Source: Actinomycetes bacterium
Lineage (GTDB): Bacteria > Actinomycetota > Actinomycetes > Actinomycetales > Microbacteriaceae
Direction of reading: 5' to 3'
NCBI GenBank assembly: GCA_023428065.1
Contig: JAEYZI010000005.1
Span: 1-40,766 of the forward strand
Length of the DNA stretch: 40,766 nt
Positions 24,304 to 31,678 of the stretch are shown one piece after another. How positions within the stretch are numbered: position 1 is the first letter of the stretch; each line of letters starts with the position of its first letter. A program made the position numbers and the translations under genes. The notes below the pieces were generated by a model. The model searched no databases, was not told the origin of the DNA, and worked only from the letters and a program-made list of their open reading frames with translations.

Positions 24304-24975
24304 TCAGACGAGCGCGGGCTCGGGGCGCCTCGCCCCGGCAGTCGAGCCGGGACGCACGAGGCGCTCCACGTCGTCGACCGCCGCCGACAGCATCCGGATG
24401 AGGTGGGCGTCCGGATCGGCGACGCACGCGCGCGCGACCCCCACGACCGCCGTCGCCACGAGCAGCTCGCAGCTGATCGTGTCGAGGCGCGGCGAGCGGG
24501 CAGAGATCACGGTGACGTGCGTGCGCGCCCACCTGGCGGCATCCGGCACGGCGTCGAGCGCGAGGTGCGCCTCCGTTCGCAGCGAGCGGGACGGCACCGC
24601 GCGCTGCTCGAGCAGCGCGCACAGGGAGATGATGCCCGCGGCGAGCACGCGCTGCCGCTCCATGCTCGCGACGGGGATCGCCACGATCGCCGCCCTCAGG
24701 GCGACGACGAGCGCGACCTCGTCTCCCGCGCGCAGCCCCACGACCCGGGGGATGAGCTCGACGAGCTCGTCTCGTCGGCCGTCGGAGACGAGATCGTTGA
24801 CCCCGCGAGCGAGCGCCGCGAGCGTTCGGTCGGTGCACGCGGGATGGTCGCTCCAGCGTTCGCCCGCGAGATAGGAGGCGAACTCCATGAAGCACGCGCC
24901 GCGGCGCGGATTGCGGTGCCTGCCCGCCGAGAGGTGGGGCATGACATCGGGGACGAAGCTGGTGCGCTGACGCAT
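24304..24975 (-). CDS. Conserved protein of unknown function with a G-x-H-x-x-P-x-x-G-x-C-x-M-E motif
   Basis: This is a soluble, mostly helical protein of 223 residues with no recognised domain. The N-terminal segment SAGRHRNPRRGACFMEF, followed by AGERWSDHP, resembles a Cys/His/Glu motif that I recall in small uncharacterised actinobacterial proteins. It could bind metal or a cofactor, but I do not assign a function. I choose ATG 24975 because GAGGTGATC, an extended match to the 16S 3' end, ends 4 nt upstream. An in-frame ATG at 25026 would give 240 residues, but it has AAGGAGG inside its own codons instead of before them. It is divergent from rpiB. Confidence 0.6.
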   Translation of the reverse strand: MRQRTSFVPDVMPHLSAGRHRNPRRGACFMEFASYLAGERWSDHPACTDRTLAALARGVNDLVSDGRRDELVELIPRVVGLRAGDEVALVVALRAAIVAIPVASMERQRVLAAGIISLCALLEQRAVPSRSLRTEAHLALDAVPDAARWARTHVTVISARSPRLDTISCELLVATAVVGVARACVADPDAHLIRMLSAAVDDVERLVRPGSTAGARRPEPALV

Positions 24976-25064
24976 CGAGATCACCTCGCAGTCGTACGTG
25001 ACCTGATTCTGCTCCTCCTTGCTCACGGTCGCTAGGGGGTGCCGAGGGTGTCCTCGGCGGCTCC

Positions 25065-25070
25065 TAGACT
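25065..25070 (+). promoter_or_regulatory. -10 box of rpiB
   Basis: TAGACT ends 6 nt before the GTG start of rpiB. No ribosome site is present, so a leaderless transcript is predicted. Confidence 0.5.
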
Positions 25071-25076
25071 CGTCGG

Positions 25077-25562
25077 GTGCGTATCCACATCGCGACGGAC
25101 CATGCCGGTCTCGAGTTCAGCCGGACCCTCCAGCAGCACCTCGCCGACGCCGGCCACGAGGTCGTCGACCACGGCCCGACCGAGTACGACCCGCTCGACG
25201 ACTATCCGGCCTTCTGCATCAACGCGGCCCGCGCCGTCGTGCGCGACCAGCGCTCGGGGATCGAGGCGCTCGGCGTCGTGTTCGGCGGCTCGGGCAACGG
25301 CGAGCAGATCGCGGCCAACAAGGTCGAGGGCGTGCGCGCGGCGCTCGTCTGGAACGCCTCGACGGCCGAGCTCGCGCGCGAGCACAACGACGCGAACGTC
25401 ATCTCGATCGGCGCGCGGCAGCACACCGTCGACGAGGCGATCGCCTTCATCGACCTCTTCATCGCGACCCCCTTCTCGGGCGAGGAGCGCCACGCGCGGC
25501 GCATCGCCCAGCTCGCCGAGTACGAGACCACCGGTCGCATCGTCGGGCACGACATCGAGTAG
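25077..25562 (+). CDS. rpiB: Ribose-5-phosphate isomerase B
   Basis: RpiB interconverts ribose 5-phosphate and ribulose 5-phosphate in the pentose phosphate pathway. The 161 residues start RIHIATDHAGLEF. The active-site segment GGSGNGEQIAANK (70-82) has Glu76, matching the catalytic Glu75 of M. tuberculosis RpiB in place of the Cys used by E. coli RpiB. REHNDANVISIGAR is also typical. A GTG start with a -10 box 6 nt upstream suggests leaderless translation. A Nei-type DNA glycosylase gene follows after 3 nt, so the two are one transcript. Confidence 0.94.
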   Translation: MRIHIATDHAGLEFSRTLQQHLADAGHEVVDHGPTEYDPLDDYPAFCINAARAVVRDQRSGIEALGVVFGGSGNGEQIAANKVEGVRAALVWNASTAELAREHNDANVISIGARQHTVDEAIAFIDLFIATPFSGEERHARRIAQLAEYETTGRIVGHDIE

Positions 25563-25565
25563 TCG

Positions 25566-26549
25566 ATGCCCGAGGGTCACTCCGTCCACCGCATCGCGCG
25601 TCAGTTCGCCGCGAACTTCATGGGCGCGCCCGTCGCGGTGAGCTCGCCCCAGGGGCGCTTCGCGGCGGGGGCCGCCCAGCTCGACGGTCACGAGATCGTG
25701 CAGGCGAGGGCCGTCGGCAAGCAGATGTTCCTCGAGTTCGACCACGGCCTGTGGCTGCGGGTGCACCTCGGCATCTACGGCGCGTGGGATTTCGCGGGCG
25801 ACATCTCGGTCGACCCGACCATCGCATCCGCGAACGGGCGCATGGGGCAGACGAATCAGCGCGGAACCGTGCCCGAAGGCGTCGTCGGCGCGCACGAGGA
25901 CTCGCCGTGGTCGATCGGCGCCCCCCGGCGCACGCGACTGCGCATGGCCGAGTCGGAGAAGCTCGAGCCCGAGCTCGAGACGTGGCCGCCGGAACCCGTG
26001 GGCGCCGTGCGCGTACGCCTGCTCACCGCGACGGCGTGCGCCGATCTGCGCGGCCCGACGGCGTGCGAGGTGCAGACGATCGAGGACGTCGACCGCACGA
26101 TCGCGAAGCTCGGTCCCGACCCCCTGGTCGACGACCCGGACGAGGGCGAGGAGCGGTTCACCGCCGTCGTGCGCAAGAAGGCCTCGCCCATCGCGCTCCT
26201 GCTCATGGACCAGTCGGTCGTCTCGGGCATCGGCAACGTCTACCGCGCCGAACTGCTGTTCCGCGCGCGGCTCGACCCGTTCCGCCCCGGCAAGGAGGTG
26301 CCCGAGGAGATCGTGCGCGGCCTCTGGCGCGACTGGGTGCACCTGCTGCGCGTGGGCGTCGAGACCGGCCAGATGCTCACGATGGACGACCTCGACCCCG
26401 AGGCGTACGCGGCGGCCCTCGCCTCGCGCGACGACCGGCACTGGGTCTATCACCGCACCGGTCTGCCCTGCCGCGTGTGCGGCACGAGCATCGCGATGAC
26501 CGAACTCGCCGGCCGCAAGCTCTACTGGTGCCCCACCGACCAGCGATAG
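25566..26549 (+). CDS. Fpg/Nei-family DNA glycosylase with an altered zinc finger
   Basis: This is a 327-residue bifunctional base-excision enzyme predicted to remove oxidised bases and nick the strand. The N-terminal catalytic MPEGHSVHR has Pro2 as the Schiff-base nucleophile and Glu3. The beta-sandwich Lys lies in AVGKQMFLEF. The helix-two-turn-helix region has DQSVVSGIGNVYRAELLF. The C-terminal zinc finger reads CRVCG...WCPTDQR: three of the four expected Cys are present and the fourth is Asp. The protein is longer than E. coli Fpg (269) because of an insertion at about 85-150. Its TAG stop lies inside a 64-bp hairpin. Confidence 0.88.
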   Translation: MPEGHSVHRIARQFAANFMGAPVAVSSPQGRFAAGAAQLDGHEIVQARAVGKQMFLEFDHGLWLRVHLGIYGAWDFAGDISVDPTIASANGRMGQTNQRGTVPEGVVGAHEDSPWSIGAPRRTRLRMAESEKLEPELETWPPEPVGAVRVRLLTATACADLRGPTACEVQTIEDVDRTIAKLGPDPLVDDPDEGEERFTAVVRKKASPIALLLMDQSVVSGIGNVYRAELLFRARLDPFRPGKEVPEEIVRGLWRDWVHLLRVGVETGQMLTMDDLDPEAYAAALASRDDRHWVYHRTGLPCRVCGTSIAMTELAGRKLYWCPTDQR

Positions 26550-26609
26550 TGCCCGTTCCGCGTGTTTGTTCCCGTTCCTTCGGGCACAAACACGCGGAAC
26601 GGGCACTAT
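26546..26609. repeat. 64-bp near-perfect hairpin (24-bp arms) between the glycosylase and PaiB-like genes
   Basis: Arms 26546-26569 and 26586-26609 are perfect 24-bp inverted repeats. After one mismatch a further 4-bp stem (CCCG/CGGG) closes on a 6-nt loop. The core words are GTGCCCGTTCCGCGTGTTTGT and its complement. The left arm includes the glycosylase stop codon. It could be a strong terminator without a U-tract or a REP/BIME-like dispersed palindrome; a genome search would decide. Confidence 0.8.
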
Positions 26610-26634
26610 GGGCGGGGGATGGGACGATGTGGGG

Positions 26635-27258
26635 ATGCGCCGCACGCCCCACTACCTGCTGACGGACGTCGACGAGGTCAAGCGCCTCATCCGCGAGAAC
26701 CCGTGGACGACCTACGTCTCGCACACCTCGGCGGGCCTCGTCGCCTCGCACTACGCGACGCTCCTCGAAGAGACGGACGACGACACCATCTCGATCGTGT
26801 CGCACTTCGGGCGGCCGGACGAGGTCGCCCACGAGCTCGGGCAGCACGAGGTGCTCGCGATCGTGCAGGGACCGCACGGCTACATCTCGCCCGGCTGGTA
26901 CGACGAGGGCGACTTCATCCCCACCTGGAACCACGTCACGGCCCACCTCTACGGGGTGCCCGAGATCCTCTCGCCGGAGGAGAACTTCGCGATCCTCCAC
27001 CGGCTCACCGACCACTTCGAGCGGGAGATGCCGCAGCCGCGCTCGCTGCACATCGACGAGCCGTACGCCGAGCGCGTCGCGAAGGGCACGGTGGGGCTGC
27101 GCATCCGCGTCACGCGCTTCGACGCGCGCGCGAAGCTCAGCCAGAGCAAGTCCGAGGAGGTGCGCGCTCGTATCGCCCGGGAACTCGACGGCGACGGCCC
27201 CTACGCGCACCCGGAGCTCGCGCGCGAGATGCGCCGCGTCGACGGCGGTCGCGCGTGA
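26635..27258 (+). CDS. PaiB-like FMN-binding split-barrel protein
   Basis: This is a 207-residue protein of the PaiB family, annotated as an FMN-binding negative transcriptional regulator; in Bacillus PaiB affects sporulation and protease genes. Family motifs are NPWTTYVSHTSAGLVASHYATLLEE near the N-terminus, VLAIVQGPHGYISPGWY in the middle and the C-terminal VGLRIRVTRFDARAKLSQSKS. ATG 26635 is chosen because the upstream in-frame ATG at 26566 lies inside the 64-bp hairpin. GGGGG lies just before the ATG. The stop overlaps the amidohydrolase start (GTGA), so the pair is translationally coupled. The regulatory role is by family only. Confidence 0.85.
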   Translation: MRRTPHYLLTDVDEVKRLIRENPWTTYVSHTSAGLVASHYATLLEETDDDTISIVSHFGRPDEVAHELGQHEVLAIVQGPHGYISPGWYDEGDFIPTWNHVTAHLYGVPEILSPEENFAILHRLTDHFEREMPQPRSLHIDEPYAERVAKGTVGLRIRVTRFDARAKLSQSKSEEVRARIARELDGDGPYAHPELAREMRRVDGGRA

Positions 27259-28724
27259 GCGCGCTGCTGCTCGCGGGGGCGCGGCTCGTCGGGGCGGAGA
27301 CGACGACGCCGGAGACCGTCGACGTGCTGCTGCGGGAGGGGCGGATCGCCGCGATCGGGCCGGGGCTCGCCGCGCCGGGGGTCGAGCGGGTCGAGCTCGA
27401 CGGCCGCTTCGTGATGCCGGGGCTGTGGGACGGTCACGTGCACATGGGGCAGTGGGCCGCGACCTCGCGGCGCCTCGACGTCTCGGGCGCCGGCTCGGCC
27501 GCCGAGGCCGCGGCGATCGTGCGCGCGCACGTCGACGCAGGCTGGGACGCGCGCGAGATCCTCGTCGCCTACGGCTTCCGCGACGCGCTGTGGGGCGACG
27601 AGCCGAGCGCCGAGCTGCTCGCGGTCGGCGACGTCGCCGTCGCCCTCGTCTCGGGCGACGTGCACACGGTGTGGTCGAACCCCGCGCTCCTCGCGCGCAT
27701 GGGCCTGCCTCCCGAGGCGTGGTGGCTCAACGAGCAGCCCGCTTTCGACCTCGGCGTGCGGCTGTCGGCGGTCGACGAGGACACGCTCGACCGCTGGGTC
27801 GCGGATGCCGTGCGCGCGGCGTCGGCGCGCGGCGTGACGGGCATCGTCGACCTCGAGATGAGCGACGCCGTCGCATCGTGGGGGCGTCGCATCGCGGCGG
27901 GGCTCCGCGGCATGCGCGTGCGCGCGGGCGTTTACCCCGTCGATCTCGACGCGGTGCGCGCGAGGGGTCTGCGCTCGGGCGACGTCGTGTCCGGCTCCGA
28001 CGGCCTCGCGACGGTCGGCTGGTTCAAGCTCTTCACCGACGGTGCGCTCAACTCGCGCACCGCGTGGTGCGTCGACCCCTACCCGGGCACGGGCGGGACG
28101 GGCCTCGCGAGCTACTCGGATGCCGAGCTCCTCGCGGTCGCGCGCGAGGCGTGGTCGGCGGGCCTCGTGCCGACGATCCACGCGATCGGGGATCGCGCGG
28201 TGACCCAGGCCCTCGACACCTTCGCCGCGCTCGCCCTCCCGGCATCCGCCCCGCTCCCGCCGCGCATGGAGCACGCGCAGCTCGTCCGCGCCGAGGACGT
28301 CGAGCGCTTCGCGGCGCTCGGCGTGCGGGCGAGCGTGCAGCCGGAGCACGCGATGGACGACCGCGACGTCGCCGACCACCACTGGGCCGGTCGCACGGAT
28401 CGGGCGTTTCCTTACCGCGCGCTCCTCGAGGCGGGGGCCGTGCTCGAGCTCGGCTCGGACGCGCCCGTGGCGCCGCTCGACCCGTGGGTCACGATCTCCG
28501 CGGCGGTCACCCGCCGCCGCGACGGCCGCGAGCCGTGGCACGTCGAGCAGGCGCTGCCGCTCGCCGACGCCCTGCGCGCGTCATGGGGAGGCGTCGGCGG
28601 GCTCGCCGTGGGCGGGCCCGCGGATCTCGCGATCCTCGACGCCGATCCCCACACGGTCGATCCGGACGCCCTGCGCACCCTGCCCGTGCACGGAACCGTC
28701 GTGGCGGGAGTGTTCGCGCCCTAG
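27255..28724 (+). CDS. YtcJ-like amidohydrolase (metal-dependent)
   Basis: This is a 489-residue member of the amidohydrolase superfamily (amidohydrolase 3/YtcJ group). The N-terminal composite beta domain has VMPGLWDGHVHMGQW with metal-ligand His61 and His63. The middle has WFKLFTDGALNSRTAW (the carboxylated-Lys region). HAIGDRAV gives the next His, and LGSDAPVAPLDPW carries the catalytic Asp. It closes with the beta-domain return GPADLAILDADP. The GTG start overlaps the PaiB-like stop. The substrate is unknown (amides, formamides or cyclic imides are typical). Its stop codon overlaps the dps stop on the opposite strand by 2 nt. Confidence 0.86.
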   Translation: MSALLLAGARLVGAETTTPETVDVLLREGRIAAIGPGLAAPGVERVELDGRFVMPGLWDGHVHMGQWAATSRRLDVSGAGSAAEAAAIVRAHVDAGWDAREILVAYGFRDALWGDEPSAELLAVGDVAVALVSGDVHTVWSNPALLARMGLPPEAWWLNEQPAFDLGVRLSAVDEDTLDRWVADAVRAASARGVTGIVDLEMSDAVASWGRRIAAGLRGMRVRAGVYPVDLDAVRARGLRSGDVVSGSDGLATVGWFKLFTDGALNSRTAWCVDPYPGTGGTGLASYSDAELLAVAREAWSAGLVPTIHAIGDRAVTQALDTFAALALPASAPLPPRMEHAQLVRAEDVERFAALGVRASVQPEHAMDDRDVADHHWAGRTDRAFPYRALLEAGAVLELGSDAPVAPLDPWVTISAAVTRRRDGREPWHVEQALPLADALRASWGGVGGLAVGGPADLAILDADPHTVDPDALRTLPVHGTVVAGVFAP

Positions 28725-29212
28725 TTCGCGACGTGCGCGAAGAGGAACCAGCGGTCCTTGTCGAGCCCGTTGGCGATCTCGATCGCGACATCCTGCGAGG
28801 GCTGGTCGAGCTCGTCGAGTTCGTCGATCGCCGTGCGGACGAGGGCGAGGGTCGCGTCGATCTGTGCGATCACGGCCGCGATCGTCGCATCCGACTGCTG
28901 GAAGCCGTCGGCGAGGGCCGGCGTCGTGGTCTTCTCGGCGATCGTCTGGATGCGCGCGTCGACCGGGAGCCCGAGCGCGACGATCCGCTCGGCGGCGAGG
29001 TCGGCCCAGCCCTGGACGTGGCTGACGAAGGTGTCGAGGAACTCGTGGACGCCGATGAAGTTCGCGCCGCGCACGTGCCAGTGCGCCTGCTTGCCGTCGA
29101 TCGCGAGGGCCTGGAGGTTCACGACGAGGGGGCTCAGGAACTGGGCGACCCCGGCGCTCACATCCGGGTCGAGCGAGGTCGTGGGGATGGTCTTGGTCTT
29201 GGCGTCCGTCAT
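28721..29212 (-). CDS. dps: Dps-family ferritin-like DNA-protection protein
   Basis: Dps forms dodecamers that oxidise Fe(II) with H2O2, store iron and protect DNA. This copy has 163 residues. The intersubunit ferroxidase site is seen as QAHWHVRGANFIGVHEFLD (His44 region) and DLAAERIVALG (Asp71, Glu75). The N-terminal KTKT stretch could contact DNA. The start ATG 29212 follows GGAG by 8 nt, so unlike many neighbours it has a leader. About 46 nt upstream lies a SigH/SigR-like promoter. It lies directly downstream of devR on the same strand but with a hairpin between, so it is probably its own unit. Confidence 0.93.
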   Translation of the reverse strand: MTDAKTKTIPTTSLDPDVSAGVAQFLSPLVVNLQALAIDGKQAHWHVRGANFIGVHEFLDTFVSHVQGWADLAAERIVALGLPVDARIQTIAEKTTTPALADGFQQSDATIAAVIAQIDATLALVRTAIDELDELDQPSQDVAIEIANGLDKDRWFLFAHVAN

Positions 29213-29254
29213 CGTCTCGTCTCCTTCTCGGCCGGCGTCGTCGGCCACGTCGGA

Positions 29255-29282
29255 GTCAACGGTACTCAGACCCGTGCATTCC
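29255..29282 (-). promoter_or_regulatory. SigH/SigR-like promoter of dps
   Basis: On the minus strand GGAAT (29282-29278) and GTT (29260-29258) are separated by 17 nt. This resembles the GGAAT-N16-18-GTT sites of thiol-oxidative-stress sigma factors (SigR of Streptomyces, SigH of mycobacteria). The GTT is 46 nt from the dps ATG. It shares GGAATGCACG and TACCGTTGAC with the region upstream of the GTPase-roadblock locus. Confidence 0.5.
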
Positions 29283-29328
29283 GCAACGAAGAGAAGGCTG
29301 CCCTGAGCGGGCTTGACGCTGCCGCGGC

Positions 29329-29346
29329 CTGACGCTACAGCGTCAG
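29329..29346 (-). terminator. Hairpin terminator after devR
   Basis: CTGACGCT and AGCGTCAG are perfect 8-bp arms with a 2-nt centre (or a 7-bp stem with a 4-nt loop). It begins at the devR stop codon (29343-29345). It probably ends the devS-devR transcript before dps; no U-tract is seen. Confidence 0.55.
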
Positions 29347-29963
29347 CGGTGCTCGAGGCGATAGACGGCCGCCTGCGTGCGACGCTCCATGCCGAGCTTC
29401 GCGAGGAGCCCCGAGACGTAGTTCTTGACGGTCTTCTCGGCGAGGCCCAGGCGGTCGCCGATCTGGCGGTTCGTGAGGCCCTCCGTGATGAGGTCGAGCA
29501 CCTGCCGCTCGCGCAGCGTGAGCTCGGGCTCGTCGCCGGGCGTCGGCGCCGCGAACGACTTCGCGACGCGCTCCGACACCTGCGTCGAGAGCAGGGTGCC
29601 GCCCGCGGCGACCCTGCGCACGCCTTCGACGAGGCCGCGCGCGCGGATGTCCTTGAGCACATAGCCCGAGGCGCCCGCGAGCACGGCCGAGCGGCTCGCC
29701 TCGTCGTCGTCGTAGGCCGTGAGCATGATGCAGCGCACCTCGGGGAGCGCCGACCGGATCGCGCGGCACAGCTCGATGCCGTCGCCGTCGGGGAGGCGCA
29801 CGTCGAGCACGACGACGTCGGGCCTCGTGACCTCGATCTTCGCGAGCGTGCCGCGCACCTGGCCCGATTCGCCGACGACCTCGAGGTCGCGCTCGGCATC
29901 GATGAGGTCGGCGATGCCGCGTCGCACGATCTCGTGGTCGTCGACGAGGAAGACGCGGGTCAC
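29343..29963 (-). CDS. devR: DevR/DosR-type response regulator (NarL/LuxR family)
   Basis: This is a 206-residue two-domain regulator. The receiver has D8, D9, phospho-acceptor D54, T82 and K104, the same numbering as M. tuberculosis DosR. The C-terminal helix-turn-helix reads LTNRQIGDRLGLAEKTVKNYV, followed by LLAKLGMERRTQAAV, almost identical to DosR. The DNA-contacting K177, K180 and N181 match DosR K179, K182 and N183. DosR activates dormancy genes under hypoxia, NO and CO. The GTG start overlaps the devS stop (GTGA). Two matching DNA boxes lie at 31628 and 35811 in this window. The target set inferred here is devS-devR itself, usp, pta-ackA and cydA-cydB-cydDC. Confidence 0.93.
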   Translation of the reverse strand: MTRVFLVDDHEIVRRGIADLIDAERDLEVVGESGQVRGTLAKIEVTRPDVVVLDVRLPDGDGIELCRAIRSALPEVRCIMLTAYDDDEASRSAVLAGASGYVLKDIRARGLVEGVRRVAAGGTLLSTQVSERVAKSFAAPTPGDEPELTLRERQVLDLITEGLTNRQIGDRLGLAEKTVKNYVSGLLAKLGMERRTQAAVYRLEHR

Positions 29964-31597
29964 GGGGTGCTCCTCTCGGGGGCGGATGCGATGGGCGCGG
30001 TCCAGCGCGCGCGGGTGCCGCTCGGGTTCCGGGCCGCCACCTCGAAGGTACCGCCCCGCCGTCGCGCCCGTTCCTCGAGGTTGCGGGTGCCGGAGGCGCG
30101 CGAGGCCTCCGCGGGCATGCCGACGCCGTCGTCGTCGACCGTCACGACGACGGCGTCGTCGTCGACCGCGATCGCGACCTCGACGTGCGACGCCTGGGCG
30201 TGGCGGGCGGCGTTCGCGAGGCACTCGCGCACGACCGCGACGACGTCGTCGGCGAGCGCGCCCTCGACGAGCAGGTCGACGGGCCCGGCGAACGTCAGGA
30301 GCGGGGCGCTTGCGAGACCGGGAGCGGCGTCCGTCGCGACGTCGAGCACGCGATGACGCAGGGCGCCGCTCGCCGACGCGCGCGGGGCGAGTGCGAAGAT
30401 CGCCGTGCGGATCTCGCCGATCGCGGCGTCGATCGCGTCGACCTGCGCGGAGATCGCGGCGGACGCGCCGGGCTCACGCGCGCCGATGGCCTGTAGCGCG
30501 AGTCCCGTGCCGAAGAGCCGCTGGATGACGTGGTCGTGCAGGTCGCGCGCGATGCGGGAGCGCTCCTCGACGAGGGCGAGCCGCTGCCGGTCGGTGCGGC
30601 CGCGCCCGAGCTCGATCGCGAGGCCCGCCTGCTGCGCGAAGTCGGCGGCCATCGCGCGTTCGGCGTCGCTGAAGCGCGGAGCGTCGGCCGGGCGGTAGAC
30701 GGTGAGGGCGCCGAGCACCGTGTCACCCGCGCGCACCGGGAGGGCGATCGCCGCGCTCGGCCCCGAACGCAGCACCGACTCGCCGAGCGTGCCGGAGTCG
30801 GTCGAGGCGAGTGCTCCCGTCTGGATCGCGCGGCCCGAGAGGGTCCCCTCCGCGGGGTAGCGTCGGCCGACGAGCTCCTCGGCGCCCACGCCGCGCGCGG
30901 TGTCGACGCGCAGCATCCGCTCGCCGTCCGTCTCGCCGTCGGGCACGATGACGCACACGAGCTCGCTGTCGATGACCGACGCGACCCGCTCGGCGAGCAC
31001 CGCGAGGATGTCGACGGTGTCCTCCGAGAGCAGGGCCGCGGTGACCTCGGCGAGCGCAGACGACCAGCGCTCGCGGCGCACCTGCTCGGCGAAGAGCCGC
31101 GCGTTCTCGATCGCGATCGCGGCGACCGCGGCGAGGGAGCCGACGAGGCGCTCGTCCTCCTCCGAGAAGGGGGGAGCACCCTCCTCGCCCGTGAGGTAGA
31201 GGTTGCCGAACACGGTGTCGCGGATGCGGATCGGCACCCCGAGGAACGCGTCCATGTGGGGGTGGTGGGCGGGGAAGCCCACCGACCGCGGGTCGTGGGC
31301 GAGGTGCGGGAGGCGGATGGGCTCCGCCTCGTCGATGACGGCGCCGAGCAACCCGTGACCTTCGGGGAGGTGCCCGATCGCGGTGACCTCCGGCGGCGCC
31401 ATGCCGACGTGCACGAAGCGTTCCAGGGTGCCGTCGGGGGCGATGACGCCGAGGGCGCCCCAGCGCGCCGAGACGAGGTCGACGGCGGCCTCGACGATGC
31501 GCTCGAGCACGTGGTCGAGGTCGAGCTCGCCGACCACCTGCGGCACGACCTCGACGAGGCGTCGCAGGCGGGCCTCGCGGGCATCCGAGTCGGGCAT
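29960..31597 (-). CDS. devS: DevS/DosS-type haem sensor histidine kinase (GAF-GAF-HisKA_3-HATPase)
   Basis: This is a 545-residue cytoplasmic kinase. The first GAF (about 28-170) contains VGFPAHHPHMDAFLGVP, where His112 aligns with the proximal haem ligand His149 of M. tuberculosis DosS. Tyr134, in GNLYLT, aligns with distal Tyr171. A second GAF spans about 190-330. The dimerisation/phosphorylation motif is RDLHDHVIQRLF with His354, and the ATP domain has DDDGVGMP and GTRNLEERA. Gas sensing (O2, NO, CO) is therefore predicted; the partner is DevR. AAGACT lies 6 nt before the ATG (leaderless), and the DevR box is centred about 40 nt upstream, so the operon is probably autoregulated. Confidence 0.92.
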   Translation of the reverse strand: MPDSDAREARLRRLVEVVPQVVGELDLDHVLERIVEAAVDLVSARWGALGVIAPDGTLERFVHVGMAPPEVTAIGHLPEGHGLLGAVIDEAEPIRLPHLAHDPRSVGFPAHHPHMDAFLGVPIRIRDTVFGNLYLTGEEGAPPFSEEDERLVGSLAAVAAIAIENARLFAEQVRRERWSSALAEVTAALLSEDTVDILAVLAERVASVIDSELVCVIVPDGETDGERMLRVDTARGVGAEELVGRRYPAEGTLSGRAIQTGALASTDSGTLGESVLRSGPSAAIALPVRAGDTVLGALTVYRPADAPRFSDAERAMAADFAQQAGLAIELGRGRTDRQRLALVEERSRIARDLHDHVIQRLFGTGLALQAIGAREPGASAAISAQVDAIDAAIGEIRTAIFALAPRASASGALRHRVLDVATDAAPGLASAPLLTFAGPVDLLVEGALADDVVAVVRECLANAARHAQASHVEVAIAVDDDAVVVTVDDDGVGMPAEASRASGTRNLEERARRRGGTFEVAARNPSGTRARWTAPIASAPERSTP

Positions 31598-31603
31598 GGC
31601 CCC

Positions 31604-31609
31604 AGTCTT
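31604..31609 (-). promoter_or_regulatory. -10 box of devS-devR
   Basis: On the minus strand AAGACT ends 6 nt before the devS ATG. The DevR-like box at 31628-31643 would be centred near -40 from a start at the ATG, the usual activator position. Confidence 0.45.
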
Positions 31610-31627
31610 CCAGGTGCTCCCGCCGTC

Positions 31628-31643
31628 ACGGGACCTTGTGCCC
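31628..31643. promoter_or_regulatory. DevR/DosR-type box shared by devS and usp
   Basis: ACGGGACCTTGTGCCC fits the DosR box pattern GGGAC-N4-5-(G)CCC and is identical over 16 bp to the site at 35811-35826. It lies between divergent devS (start 31597) and usp (start 31679). The centre is about 40-43 nt from each predicted leaderless start, so one box can serve both promoters. Confidence 0.75.
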
Positions 31644-31666
31644 GGATGCGGGCGGCGCGCCGATGC

Positions 31667-31672
31667 GAACCT
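31667..31672 (+). promoter_or_regulatory. -10 box of usp
   Basis: GAACCT ends 6 nt before the usp ATG. It is a weak match to TANNNT, which fits an activator-dependent promoter with the DevR-like box centred about 42 nt upstream of the start. Confidence 0.35.
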
Positions 31673-31678
31673 GGATGC

